DNA of 64,000 bases, from assembly GCA_027574665.1 (NCBI GenBank), contig CM050648.1:44487700-44551699 (forward strand), in the 5' to 3' direction. Source of the stretch: Rhynochetos jubatus. Lineage: Eukaryota > Chordata > Aves > Eurypygiformes > Rhynochetidae. Positions 37,201-49,496 of this stretch are shown here, piece by piece. Every line of letters starts with the position of its first letter. Position 1 is the stretch's first letter. The notes below the pieces were generated by a model. That model searched no databases. It worked only from the letters and a program-made list of their open reading frames with translations, and was not told where the DNA came from. The position numbers and the translations under genes were made by a program.

Positions 37201-38017
37201 ATCACAAGAGCCTTGCTCGCCAAAACACTTAAGCAGAAATAACAAGTTCTGATTTTCAAAAGAAAATGTCATAATGAATGACTTATATAATGATCTTAAA
37301 GTTTAAATTCTTAAAGTTTATCAATATTTTTCATGAAATATCTACAAATGAAGATTATGAAATGAAGAAATAGCACAAATAAACAGATTATCTCATGCGA
37401 ATAAAAAACCAGTATTTTGCATTGTTATAGCCCTAATGATGATTCAAGTTCACTACACTATTGGGTTTAGGGTTTTATTTTGATTTATAATCTTACATAT
37501 GCTTCTCTTTGGAGACTGAATGTTTTGTATTTATATTTTAAATTCATGGAGTCTGCTTCAGTCCTAAATTGACTACTGAACTAAACCCATTAAAGGGAGA
37601 TTATCCCCGTTGTTTTAAATACACTTGAAATGAAAAAATGTTCAAGTGAACATTATCAGCTATGTTTTATATGGAGCTTATCCTGGGACTAAAACAAGGG
37701 AAGTGTCTCAGACATATATGAAACTGTATTCATATGTTAAAGTCCATGAAAGGAACAAGTTCTTTCTACCTGTCATTACATTTCAGTTTTGGAGACCAAA
37801 AGTAGTTAAATTAGTTCAAGCAACCTTTGAATCAGCACACAATACTTTAGAACCAAGACTCTTAATTGGTTTTGTGATATCTGCATCCCAATCACTCTGC
37901 TTCAGTAGTAAGCAAGCAATAAACACATAAGCAGAAGTGGCATAGAAGGTCAACCTGCCACAGTCATAGTGAACAAAGAATTCGCTGTGGAAGCTGACAG
38001 AAAACATGTCAAGTGTC
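34286..38017. other. Intervening sequence, nothing recognised
   Basis: AT-rich sequence with no gene, RNA or transposon that I can recognise. The short frames here are unremarkable. Confidence 0.6.
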
Positions 38018-38729
38018 TGTGATGGTTTAGCCTTGGTTAGCAATTAAGTACCACACAGCTGCTTACTCATCTCTGTCCCTCCTCCAGTGGAGAGAAAGAA
38101 TCAGAGGACAAGACAGGGAAGCTTGCAGACTGAGATAAGAACTATTTAATTTAAATGAATATTATAGTGATACTAATAATATTAACTACTAATACATGTA
38201 ATGAAAATAAAACATATGATGCAATTGCTCACCACCCGCTGACCAATGTACAGCCAGATTCCAAGTAGTGAGAGCCAGAGAGCAATTACAGAATTCAAGT
38301 GAGCTCCACAAGCAACAGCATGGCTGAGAAAGCCAGCCGAACCACCAACTAATGAACAAACAAACAAGCTAATGAGCTAACGAGCTAACAAACAAGCCAG
38401 CTAGAAAAGGAGTGGTAGGAGGAAGATATAGCCCCCTGGCTCACTCCCCACCTATGTACTGAGCATGATGTGCTATGGAATGAATGCTACTTTGGTCAGT
38501 CTGGGTCAGCTGTCTGCACCGCGTGCCCCCTCAGCTGCTCCTTGCAGTGAGAGAGCTGGGAACGCAGCTGCAGTATCAGAAGTTGGAAAAGACCTTGAAC
38601 TGGTGCAAGCACTCCCTAGCACCAACTAAAAAGCACCTTACCAGTACTCTTCTCAGCACAAATCCAAAACATAAACTGATACCAGCTACTCTGAAGAAAA
38701 TTAACTCTGTTCTGATTAAAACCAGCACG
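38018..38729 (-). mobile_element. Solo LTR of an avian endogenous retrovirus (older, longer variant)
   Basis: Its ends match the two better LTR copies in this window. The 3' end in LTR sense reads GGCTAAACCATCACA (38018-38032, reverse complement). The 5' end reads CTGGTTTTAATCAGAACAG, followed by AGTTAATTTTCTTCAGAG (38690-38727). An internal CAGCTGACCCAGACTGACCAAAG box (about 38497-38519) is shared with both other LTRs. Length is about 712 bp, against 579 and 537 for the others; the extra sequence carries short AACAAGCTAATGAGCTAACG-type tandem words (38355-38398). No clear target duplication was found, consistent with age. No proviral genes flank it. It lies in the sense orientation of SNTG1. 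Confidence 0.7.
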
Positions 38730-40985
38730 CAGCCTTAAAGAGAATAAAAGTAATTTTCTCGAAGTCCATCAGTCATATCATCGTTATTCCAAATTACATT
38801 CAGCCTGTGATCAACAGAACGCAATGGCACCAAAGCCATACCTTTTCTTTTCACCTCTGGGCCATATTCTGCTTTTCCTGGCTGCACAGGAGTCTCTGAC
38901 ATTCACCATGTTTTCAAAGATTTTGAAAAGTCAGTACATAAAAGTATTACACATAACAGGCACTTTTATGACATCAGCTGTCCAATGATTTGATGAATAA
39001 ATGGCATATATTCTGGCCCTAGCCCCCGAAACAATCTCATGGTCTCACTTGTATTTACAGAAAGGTTATTGTTACCTGGAACCACAAACTTCCCAAATTT
39101 ACAAGAAAGTTTCTCCAATTTTTTTCTAAGAAATATTCTTTTTGAATGCTTCCTAAGGCTTTGTCTCTTATTTTCTCTCTCCTTAAGGAAAGGATCCCCA
39201 GAAGAATTCACTGAGGTTTTCCTCAATGAACAGAAACCAACATAGTAGCCTCAATGTTTAATTTATTTCTTACTTGGAATTTAATTTCCTGTCCCAATTT
39301 CTGTTTTTGCAAAGTGCTTTAAATCTGACACTACATAAAAACAAGTGAAAAAACAGGCAGCAACTTTTGATAGGACTTCTAAAATACTAGCATTAAGCTA
39401 GTGTCAACTGGTGCTTTCATACAAAACTGTCATTTCCAAAACTCTGAATTAAAACTGAAATGAAATTGTCCTCTTTTTTATCTTTGCTACATATTTCAGT
39501 TTTTGAACACAGCTGTCTGCCACTGCATATGACATGTATGAAGTATCATCACTACTAAGCAGAGGATGGTAACTCTGTAGTCTTTCTCAATACTAGCTTT
39601 AGAACAGAGCATATCATATACCAGGTTATCCACTGTAATAAAAAATTACGTAGCCAAAGTATGAAAATAAGCCATCAAATTTTAGAAGACTGAATTAGTC
39701 TTTAAATAATGTATAGAAAAGGTTCTATTGCAATAATGCAACATGCTGAACTTCAGTAGGATCTCTACATCTTCTCTCACGCACTATCAAGGCAGTCTTT
39801 GCCTCATGGACCTAGAACCCCCTGCAGCATGGATCACCTATCTGGTGGGCTGCTGTGTTTGCATGGTGTCCCACCATTATCAGTGGGGTGTCAAATAGGA
39901 ACAGCAATCTGGCAATGTGTAAGAAACTGCTAAACAAGTGCCTAAAAGACAGTCATGGAAGATATGTTCTGCAAAAACCAAAGGCGAATGTAGCTGACAA
40001 ATATTTTTTTCAGGAGCAAGCTTTTAAAGGTTTGAGAGCTGCTGAAAAAAAGATCCACAACAGAAAAAACATGTGCATTATGTTGATTATATGTGCCTAT
40101 GTGGGAGTATATCTGACATATAAAAGCAATCTAGATTTTTCAATAAGAAGGAAATATGAAACGGAGCAGATTTTTACAGCTTAGCTTAGTGCTCTGGGTT
40201 TCTAAATTCCAAAAATCAGAGCAATAAACACAGACTCAAAATCACAATTTTAATGCTGGACTTCAAGTTAACCTTACTGAAAATCTCATTGAGGTTGTGT
40301 ATTCCTCAAGGATATAATTTATCTTTGACAAATTTAAGCAGGATATACCGAAAAGGAAGTTTGCCCTTACAGCAGAGTACATTTACGCACCTGAGAAAGC
40401 CTACCAAAGAAATGAAAATGTAAGATAAAACCAAAGCGAGATGCATTTTATGTGTTCAAGTTACTGAAGATGTACTTCTAGCTACATGACCATATCCGTG
40501 ATTAAGTCTTCCATTCCCTGAAAGGGGAGTAAACATTTGTTACTGTAGGATGAATCAATATCTCAATAAATGGATAGCACCAACCACAATGGTGAACTGA
40601 TGTAAAGAGATAGCAGGAAAGGCCAAAAGCTGATGACACATTTCCATTACCTTGCATCTTACCTTCAAAAACATCTCACTTTTTCTCATTTTTCCATTTA
40701 TTAATTTGTAAGAACATATGAAGAGTGGGCTTGACCAGATTAGTACACTAGTTCTGAGAATGCAGACAATGTACTTTACAGAAAAACAGAGGGTTGGGGT
40801 TTTTTTTGATATTTTAACCTTTAGAACCCTGCAAAATCTGAAATATCATTGACACTAATGTTAGTTACTATGTACAGATCTTCTTGAATCCAGAGATCGA
40901 AGTGTGACACTAATGCTCCTCATCACAAGTTACTACTGTTTTCATTTTAATTTCAGGAACAGAAGGTTTCCTTAACTAACACTGC
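38730..40985. other. Intervening sequence, nothing recognised
   Basis: AT-rich sequence between two LTRs. There is no retroviral gag, pol or env remnant. The 109-codon frame at 39855-40184 has no recognisable features. Confidence 0.6.
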
Positions 40986-41564
40986 TGTCCTGGTTTCAGC
41001 TGGGCTAGAGTTAATTTTCCTCCTAGTAGTTGGTATAGTGCTGTGGATTGGATTTAGCATGAGGATAATGTGATAACACACTGATGTTTTGGTTGTTGCT
41101 AAGTGGTGCTTACACCAAGTCACCGAATTTTCAGCTTCCCATGCCCTGCCAGTGGGGAGGTACAGGGGAAGCTTGGAGGGAAGCAGGACAGCTGACCCAG
41201 ACTGGCCAAAGGGATATTCCCTATCAGATGATGTTATGCTCAGTGTATAAACCAGGGGGAGTTGGCCAGGGGACAGCGATTGCTGTTTGGGGACTGGCTG
41301 GTATCCGTCAGCAGGTAGTGAGAAGTTGCATCACTTGTTTTTCCTGGGTTTTATTCCTCTCTTTCTGTTGTTTTTCTTCTCATTACAATTTATTGCTATT
41401 ATTAATATTTATTTTATAATATTTCAGTCATGTAACTGTTCTTGTCTCAACCCACAAGCTTTCTTAATTTTGCCCTTCCAATTCCCTCCCCCATCCCACC
41501 AGGTGGAGGAGGTAAGCGAGGGGCTGTGTGGTGCTTGGTTACCGACAGGGGTTAAACCACGACA
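40986..41564 (+). mobile_element. Solo LTR of an avian endogenous retrovirus
   Basis: This 579-bp element begins TGTCCTGGTTTCAGCTGGG and ends GGGTTAAACCACGACA, so it has the TG...CA ends and a short imperfect terminal inverted repeat typical of LTRs. A TATA box (GTATAAA) lies at about 41245-41251. An AT-rich segment at 41395-41430 and a CTCAACCCACAAGC segment follow, as expected of R/U5. The flanks ACTGC (40981-40985) and ATAGC (41565-41569) agree at only 3 of 5 positions, so the target duplication is decayed or absent. No internal viral sequence remains. The open frames 41084-41568 are by-products. It is antisense to SNTG1. Confidence 0.88.
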
Positions 41565-41570
41565 ATAGCT

Positions 41571-41970
41571 CATGGAGGATAGCTTGAGATAACTGCAATA
41601 AAGGAGCATTTGTTCCATCCAATCTGCTCAAGCACTACAAAAGCCTCCTGTGGTCTCCTGTTTACAGTATTGGGTACAATACATCAAAAACCCAAACATG
41701 GAGCAGATGGAGACAGTTCAGGGGACAGCAATAAGAATGATCACACATCCAAAAAATATGGCCTATGAAGAGAGACTGTGAGAATTTAATTCTAGCCCAG
41801 AACAAAGACTGAGAGATGGCAAACATGCAACCATATACTTTTATATATACATATATGCACAACGTAAAAAGAAAAGAGAAAATGGAAACAAACATCCCTC
41901 CATGTTTAATGTGCATAGGCCAAGAAGTAAGGGGATTAATTCACAGTGAGGGAGGTTTAGGTTTATATTG
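41571..41970 (+). mobile_element. Old CR1-type LINE, 5' part of split copy
   Basis: Diverged but recognisable CR1 words occur in order: TTTACAGTATTGGGTACAAT, AAAACCCAAACATGGAGCAG, TTCAGGGGACAGCAATAAGA, GGCCTATGAAGAGAGACTG, then CAAGAAGTAAGGGGATTAAT and GTGAGGGAGGTTTAGG. This follows the order of an older CR1 subfamily. Small insertions, including a TATATACATATAT stretch at about 41840-41857, interrupt it. It resumes at 42613 after the inserted LTR. Confidence 0.8.
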
Positions 41971-42612
41971 GGCTTGCGTGACAAGGTTTTGGTAGTTGGA
42001 GGGGTACAGGAGTGGCTTCTGTGAAGACCTGCTGGAAGCCTCTCCTATGTCCAGCAGAGCCAATGCCAGCCGGCTCCAACACGGACCCGCTGCTGGCCAA
42101 GGCCGAGTCAGTCACAGTCACAGTAAGTCTCACATAACATGTTTAAGAAACAGGGGGGGAGGAAGAGGAGATTTTGCAGCAGACACGGAGAGAAGCAGCA
42201 AGATGTGAGAGAACTCTGCAGACACCCAAGTCAGTGGAGGAGGGTGAGGAGTTGCTTCAGGCACCAAAGCAGATTCCCCAGCAGCCCGAGGTGCAGATCA
42301 TGGTGAGGTTGGCTGTGCCTCTGCAGCCACGGAGGGTCATGGGGGTGCAGAGACCCACTTGCAGCCTGGGGAGGGCCCCATGCTGAAGCTGGTGGATGCC
42401 CGAAGGAGGCTGTGATCCCATGGGAAGCCCAGGCTGGAGCAGGCTGCTCTTGGAGGACTGCACCCCATGGAAGGGACCCAAAGCTCAGCCTGTTTTCCTC
42501 ATGACGGTAATTGCTGAGTGATCCCTCCCTGCCCTTATGTTGACCCACAAGCCTTTCGTTATATTTTCTCTCCCCTGTCCAGCTGAGGAGTGATAGAGCA
42601 GCTTGGTGGGCA
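41971..42612 (+). mobile_element. LTR-type repeat inserted into the old CR1
   Basis: The element is GC-rich and of a kind abundant in bird genomes. It starts near GTGACAAGGTTTTGGTAG (about 41979) and contains GCCAATGCCAGCCGGCTCCA (42059-42078). It then carries the characteristic run of CCCATG/GCTGGAGCAG modules (about 42300-42480) and ends with CCAGCTGAGGAGTGATAGAG and AGCTTGGTGGGCAC (about 42580-42613). CR1 sequence flanks it on both sides. The usual last part of the 3' end appears to be missing. It is unrelated to the other LTR type in this window. The overlapping open frames at 41996-42548 arise from its GC-rich modules and are not genes. Confidence 0.72.
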
Positions 42613-42846
42613 CACTAAGAAGAAATTTCCAGTAGTAGAAACCCTTAAACAGTTCACAGAAATCAACTGCCTAAGGAAGCTGAGAACTTCTGTCACCAGA
42701 GGTGTTTCGTTCTTTTTTTGTTCTAAGAACTAATTCAATAAAAAAATTCCAGGAATGGTTCAAGTACAGTTGATCTCACGCTCCAGGGAAGGATTGGACA
42801 GGAAGATCTCTCAAAATTCATTCCAACCCTCATTTCTAGACTACCA
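42613..42846 (+). mobile_element. Old CR1-type LINE, 3' part of split copy
   Basis: It continues the CR1 interrupted at about 41970: CTAAGAAGAAATTTCC, CAACTGCCTAAGGAAGCTG, CAGGAATGGTTCAAGTACAG, GGATTGGACAGGAAGATCTC, ATTCCAACCCTCATTTCTA. It ends near 42840 at the normal CR1 3' position. Confidence 0.8.
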
Positions 42847-45800
42847 TTTTTAAAAGCTAAATTTCAGGTAATTTCCCTTTTCAATATATATGATTTTTTT
42901 ATCTGCAGCACCAAAACCAAATCCAGCATTACATTCCCCAAAAATATGACTATGTGATACATTCATTACAAGTCAATTATTAACGTACTCTGTGTAGAGG
43001 CTGTGCATACAGATTTAACTTTTTATTTTCATTTAAACCCAAACCTTGTGAACTGAAAAAAATCAGTCCTGTTGGAAAGTGTTTCTTTTATACAGAAATT
43101 TAAAAAGACAAATTGTCTACAGAGTTACACAGCATTTTGAAAAGCAATTTGAAAATATTTATACTCTGTTTATTACAGCTGTCAAAACTGGGTGCTGCAA
43201 AGATACCAACTTCAAAACGCTTTCATTTACTATATCAATAACCAGGAATGCGTGAAAAAGAAAAAACCAGATCTTTAATTTCTAGCCAGGTGATTTGCTG
43301 TCATTTCTTTAGGCTATTTATTACTACTGATGTTGTCAACAGTATTTAAAGTTGACATTGATTGTCTCTTCCAAAAAAACATAACTGTTGTAAAATCAGA
43401 CCTTTAGCATGTGCTTCGTTGGTTTTTTTTTTTGTAGGGATATGATGGCTTTGTTGATTTTTTCTTCCATTTGTGTCCATTTTGTGTCCATCATTCTGAC
43501 AAAGAACAGGAAAGTGCAGAACAGTGATGAATGACTGTTATGTACAAGCTATTAATGATGATTACACTTCTGTTGTTTCATTCACACAAATAAGGTGAGA
43601 TACCTACAACAAATAAAGTCTTAAATGCATTTGTAAAGTCCTGCTTATCTTACAGGAAATAGTTTTAATTATCTTTGCAGTGTTAAACCATTTTATTAAA
43701 TCTCCGTCTCTTGTCTTTTGCCTAAGTGAGATAAAATGTACATTCAGCAAAATCCTTACTCGTCATAAAATTGGCAGGTTTCCAAGAACTCTGTGCCATG
43801 ATGCAGATGTGCAAAGGTACCCAAGTACAAGTAGTTTGCTAGCTGCGAGATGCAAATGTTATCCAGAGAAGTAAAATTCACCCTTGAAGCAGGACTTTCA
43901 CGAGGCATACAACTTGTGATGGCAGAATGTATCAGGGCTGAACTCCAGCAGAGATAATTCTTACTGAGATTCAGAAAAAAATCTATTACTGCAGTTGCAG
44001 AAGTTTTGCTGAGGAGCTGGCAGTCATTCACGGGTAAAAAAAGCACCAAAGGGAAAATGTGTATGATGCCAGAAAAAAACTGCTTTATAAGACATTCCAA
44101 ATGTACAAATTATTTGTTTCATCACCAGTGTTTCATTAGTGATGATAACACAGCAGATTTCTGTTTTAATATAAACGAATTCCAATTCACATCCACTGTC
44201 ATAAATTTCTCTAATTTACTGATTTATACATAAAGTTCCCATAGCCTGAAAAAGTCAGAAATGCTCAAAGGGAAAATAAATCAAACCCATTAAATTATGA
44301 ATCTGGTATCTCTAATTAGGATGTCCCCTGAAAACATTTAACCTTCAAAACCAGCATGCCTGGATTATTTCCAGTCATGATTTTTTCTTGAAAAATTGCG
44401 TCTATAGTAAAAGGTCATGAACAGTAACACATTTACTCAATTAAAAAATAACCTTTTTTTTAAATTAATGGCAGAAGTCCAGTAAGGTAGGGTCTATAAT
44501 AATTGGTCAAATGACTGCAAGTACATTAAAATTTATACTCTGAAAACAACGTTTTAATTGAGAAAACTGGAGTGCAGAAATCCATTGACGCTCTAAGCAT
44601 CAATAATATTTTTTTTTAATATGTATCAAGCCAAGCACTGTAATATTTTTGGCCTATATGATGGATGGAGTGTTTCAAAGCTACACAAGTCTACAACTAT
44701 CTGGAATCTGATCTTTTCATGAAGCAACTCTCAAGATAAGAAAGAAAAACTTAGGGTTGTCAATTAACAATCCTGAAAAGACAGGACCCATGGTGCTTAA
44801 GTTTAAATGACAACGTAGTATGATGTATGTACTATACACACCTGTACTTTTATTTATAAATTAGTCCCAATCCTCATATGCCATATCCAAAGTTGACTTC
44901 TTCTGTCACTGACAAAAATTAGTACTTTGTATCAGATGTGAATCTCTAGGGGACATATGATGAAAAGATAAGAATATCCTGTTTTACTTTCACAAGACTA
45001 TTGGCCTGTTTATTTACACTGAGAAGCTGGTTCACTCTTAATATCTCTGAAGGACTACCTTTTAACTTAGTAGACCAGAAACTGTATTACGTATGTGAGA
45101 TCTGGTATGCTACAGATGTTTCTCAAAAACAAGCTATGAAAATATCTATCAATTGTCTGTCAGATATCAGCTGACTTGGAGCAACCAGTTTCTTTCAGGC
45201 TTGTCAGAGGCTAACATTAGCCAGTAACACGATCCAGCAAAGCCAGACAGTAAACTGAACGGATCTAGTTACCAGTTCATTTTGAGAAGAGTTCAGATGT
45301 AAAACTGAAGTCCATATATTTACAATTCACTGAAAAAAAATTTTAGTAACGTAAATTTCCAAGGTTTTACAGGCATGTACTTTGTCTTCAAAGGAAGAAA
45401 ACACTTACTTTCTCTTTCTACAGGAATGTAAATGAGAACACAAGTAAATGTGAATCTCAAATGCTGTCATATTTTTATTTTTCTGTTTAAGAAGAACTAG
45501 CTGTCCTACTGGGTCATGAAGCAATAAAAGAGTGTTTATCCCTCCCCTGAGCATGGAAATTCTTTAAAATCAGTTGCCCACCTCTGACTGTGAAGGATGA
45601 AAACTGTTAGAGCACAATGGGAGTAATAATGAGTTCTCTGAAGTTAAGCATGTCATGGTTGCAGATGCAGGCTCTGCAAGCTAACAAAAAAAAAAAAAAA
45701 AAAAGAAATTAACCTAGACAGTAGATTCCTGTTGAATTTCTTCACTGTCATCAGCTGTTTGTTGTCATGGTACATTATGAATAAATGAAAGTTTTAAAAG

Positions 45801-48662
45801 GTTTCAGCATTTATTAAATTCCTAATTGGAATCACAGATATTGAGATCTGAGACTACTTCAAGTCATTTTCACTGATAAGCAAGCTCATAATATCCTCAA
45901 AGAAGCTATTCAATAAATATGCATAAGCAGTTGCTGAAGCAGAAAGCTTCCACTCCATGAGAGTAAATTTTGGGTAGTTTCTTTACCCATAAATGTATCT
46001 AAATCAATAGAGTCGGAGGTAAGCTGTCTGATCTGTGGCTGTACTGGCGTGCAGACCGATGTAAAACAAGAAAGAAATATGAATTAGGAATGTGCTTTGA
46101 AATGAGCATGTTTCACAAACTCAAGGAAATTGAAAAGTTAGAACTATATTCAATATAGTGTGCACAAAAGTCCATAGTATGTCCCAGCACACACAATAAT
46201 TGGCACACAAAAAAACTGTACAGAAATTCTCTTGACAGAGAAGGAAATAGAGGTGTGTGTTCCTGACTAAGAGCTTACAAAATACAGCAGACAAAGCGAT
46301 GCAGATATGCAGACTCCACTGGACCTGTACTATAACCAGGACTCTGATCAACAGTCTCCACCACCTCTTTCAAACAAACAAAGGCGTATCTCCCCTACAT
46401 ATAATCTGTACTAATATCCCGTATTATCAATCCATCTTGGACAAGATTTGGGAATTCAAATAAATGAATATTCTTATAGTACAAAAATCGTCTGTGAAAT
46501 GTAAAGGTATACTTCACGTATCATTAATGAGTCACTACTTTGTTGTCAAGTAGCACTCTCAGATCTTGGAAGAAATGTCTCCCATCAAGGTGACTGCCAA
46601 TTGATTTTGCTGTTTTATCAGTCATACACAATTTTTACTCTTTCAACTCATGAATCTCTCCTACTATTTCTCTTTGTTAATTACAGCTCAATGAATGAAA
46701 AGCAGGATTGAGGAAAAAAGAAAAAAAAAAAGGAGAAAAGGAATCTGGCATTGTTTCGTGATCACCCTTTTGAGCAGCTGACTGGATCTGAGATTCGATG
46801 TTCAGAAGTTGGAAGGTGAATAGGATTTTTTCAGGCAATGTAGACCAGATGGTAAGCACACCTTCAAGGGATGAGGCAAATTCATGTCAGTAAGTTCAAC
46901 AACAAAATGTTGCAGGTAAAAGAAATGGCAAATTCTGAGTTTCTAGACCTAGATAGCAACCTACAGGCAAACTGGTGTGATTTGTTAATTGAAAAAACAG
47001 ACTCTTCTACAAGGAATAATCTTATCTTCTGTGTAATTTTCAAGCTGTCAAATCTAAGCTTATGATTGTATTGCCCTTAAAGTTGAAAATATCCCCAGGG
47101 AAAACATTAGTCTGAAAGCAAATTGAATCGCAGGCATATTAATATTAAACTGCTTTGCTCAATATAGCTCCCCCATTCAAATGACTTGTGGTTGTTTCAG
47201 AGCAATTCTGCCATTAACTCTCAGGAAGAATGACAGGGTGCTTGATACAGATAGGTCTGAATCCCACTACCTGTCTGACCATAAAAACTTTGGGGACACA
47301 ACCCAATCTACCTAAATTCTGCCATTCTTCAATTCCTATATGTATTCATTAGAGCTTAATTGTGGGAGAGTAAGTCCAACTAAAGTTAACTAGACAATTT
47401 TCAGTAAGCCTTCAGGGGTACCTGATTTTTTTCCTGTTGCCTTCACGCAACGGGAAGCTTTGGCTCACTCTTTTTAACTAGGAATTTCCATATATTTAAA
47501 AAAAGAACAGAGCATATGTAAGAAAACCAGCAGGAATCCTTTCTCCCTGTCAGGCTGAATATTACAGATAATTCAGTTCTGTAGCTGAATTTTATCAATA
47601 CTATCATTACATGTACTGAAGTTGTTCTGACTAGGTAGACAAATATTTTCTATATTTCATAGCAGCAGGTAAAGGGAAATAGCCTACAGAGGTTCACTGA
47701 AGAATCTTGTAGGTAGGCAAAGGTGTACAAAAAAGACCCACAGTGATCTGCATCCAGAAACACACAAGTGTGCCACAGGAAAGGGCTGCTTTGGCCAGGG
47801 AAGTATTGCTGCTTCTTTCTTTGATCCAGTTATCAGATAAAAGGGAAAGAGGGGAACGTATGAGCAGTTCCAGATTTTACCTAACAGGAGATCCCAAATG
47901 AAGTAAGTCACCTTTAAGAGCAGACTAACGAAGTGCAAGCTACAAGCCCAGAAAATGGGGACTGCTACTTTCACAAACCAGGAAAGATGCACCTTTCAAA
48001 ACCAGGCCCGTGGGTAATGAAGTTCGCCACTCATGAACACTGTCATCATCAAATGAGACATAGACCACCTTCTTTTTCTTTAGTTCTCTGAAATCATCAG
48101 AGTTCAACCACAAAACTTAAATCAAGTGAATTCTCAAAGGACAAAAGCATAGAAAATTGTTCGCAAAGAGAATGGTTACACTATACTGCTGCTTCCCAAT
48201 GTGAAGGAATGAAGGGAGAGGGGTGGAATAGCAGCGCTTCTGAGGGATACTGAAAAGAAGCTGTTTATTGTCTTCCTCTTAGCGTAATCCAGATAAAATG
48301 AAGTCCATCTATTTCCTGTAAAGTGGAGGTGGACTGAGAAATAGTCTTAAAGAAGGACTGAGGTGCTGACAGTGAAGCTCCATTAATCCCTGAAGAAGCA
48401 AACATGTCTAAGTAAGTGGATAAATATTGTTCCATACTAGAATAAACAACTGCAAATTGTTTACCTGGTCCAGCAGGTGCCAAATGCTGCTTTTCCCTCT
48501 CTTTTCTCTTTCTTTACAGCTCTCAGTTATATCATTTAGACATTGGTGAAGCAGCTCTAACATTTACAGCCAGGTCAGTTTCAGTGTAGACCTATGGACC
48601 ATAGATTCTGATGGTGCTGCAAATGTTTCTTGTATTGATACACTCTGTTAGGTTCTCAATCT
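42847..48662. other. Intervening sequence, nothing recognised
   Basis: Long AT-rich stretch without recognisable genes or transposons. It includes a poly(A) run at 45686-45704 and a purine-rich A/G tract at about 46713-46742. Short frames are scattered and unremarkable. Confidence 0.6.
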
Positions 48663-48762
48663 GCAATCCACTGTATCTGTTCTAAAACCTCTTTCTTTTC
48701 CTATAAACCAAGTTTAAATGCCTCTCACAAGTTTAGCTTGAAATCTCACAAATTTGGAATAA
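48663..48762 (+). repeat. Left arm of a ~100-bp inverted duplication
   Basis: The arm runs from about GCAATCCACTGTATCTGTTC to AATCTCACAAATTTGGAATA. Its reverse complement recurs at 49397-49496, with roughly 90% identity over the central 75 bases by eye. The shared block includes TTCTTTTCCTATAAACCAAG, TTTAAATGCCTCTCACAAG and TTAGCTTGAAATCTCACAAA. Similarity fades outwards. No transposon family was recognised. Confidence 0.9.
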
Positions 48763-49396
48763 GTTGCAAGTGCTACACTGGGTCTTCTTGCACAAGATCA
48801 CGTGGACGTGCTCTTGCCCACATATTACACTTCTCTGATTATTTATTTTTATGCCACTAATAAGGAAAATAAAGATAGGCCACTGGGTTTAGATGGATAT
48901 AGGGTAAGAAGAACCATATTTACTTTCTTATTCAATACAAACTTATATTGTACTTTAAATGAAAATATGGAGATCTAAGTTTATAATGAGATATCCAAAA
49001 TACATCTTCAGCTATCTCCGAACTCTGCCAGCAGAAGCAGGTAAAAGATGCCCAACCTTCTGTCCAGGCAGTTCTTCAGTGCCTAAATGTTTGCTCAAAT
49101 TCTGCTGTCAGGTAGTCCTATTTTAACCAGGATGAGCAAATACTCTTCAAGCTCATGTCTACAACTTTTGAATACAGCAAGTAGGATTCCTTGCAAGACT
49201 CAAACAGACAGTAGTTCTCAAACAGTGACCTGTGCAGATTTCGTATATCAGAGTAATACTACCTACACAGACAGGTTTTTGACTAAGCTGCAAAATCTAC
49301 CTTGTATTGTGAGAAGCTCTTTACTCATAAAAAGCAGACATGCTTTTGTCATTTCCAAACTGCAACCTATTTCCTTGGTAGAAAAAAAATATATAT
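48763..49396. other. Spacer between inverted arms
   Basis: It holds no recognisable gene. The 108-codon frame at 49087-49413 has no protein features. If transcribed, it would form the loop of a long hairpin. Confidence 0.6.
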
Positions 49397-49496
49397 TTAT
49401 TCTGAATTTGTGAGATTTCAAGCTAAGCTTGTGAGAGGCATTTAAACTTGGTTTATAGGAAAAGAATGAGGTTTTACAACAGATACGATGGATGTC
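49397..49496 (-). repeat. Right arm of the ~100-bp inverted duplication
   Basis: Reverse complement of 48663-48762. It contains TTTGTGAGATTTCAAGCTAA, CTTGTGAGAGGCATTTAAAC and TTGGTTTATAGGAAAAGAA. The spacer between the arms is about 634 bp. The 145-codon minus frame at 49263-49700 partly overlaps this arm and is judged accidental. Confidence 0.9.

Noticed and set aside
38730-40985. Possible provirus between the LTRs at 38018 and 40986
   Set aside because: The LTRs are in opposite orientation and the interval has no retroviral coding remnant or primer-binding site that I can see.
40986-42548. Several overlapping frames of 70-111 codons
   Set aside because: They lie within LTR sequence and GC-rich repeat modules. 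None resembles gag, pol or env.
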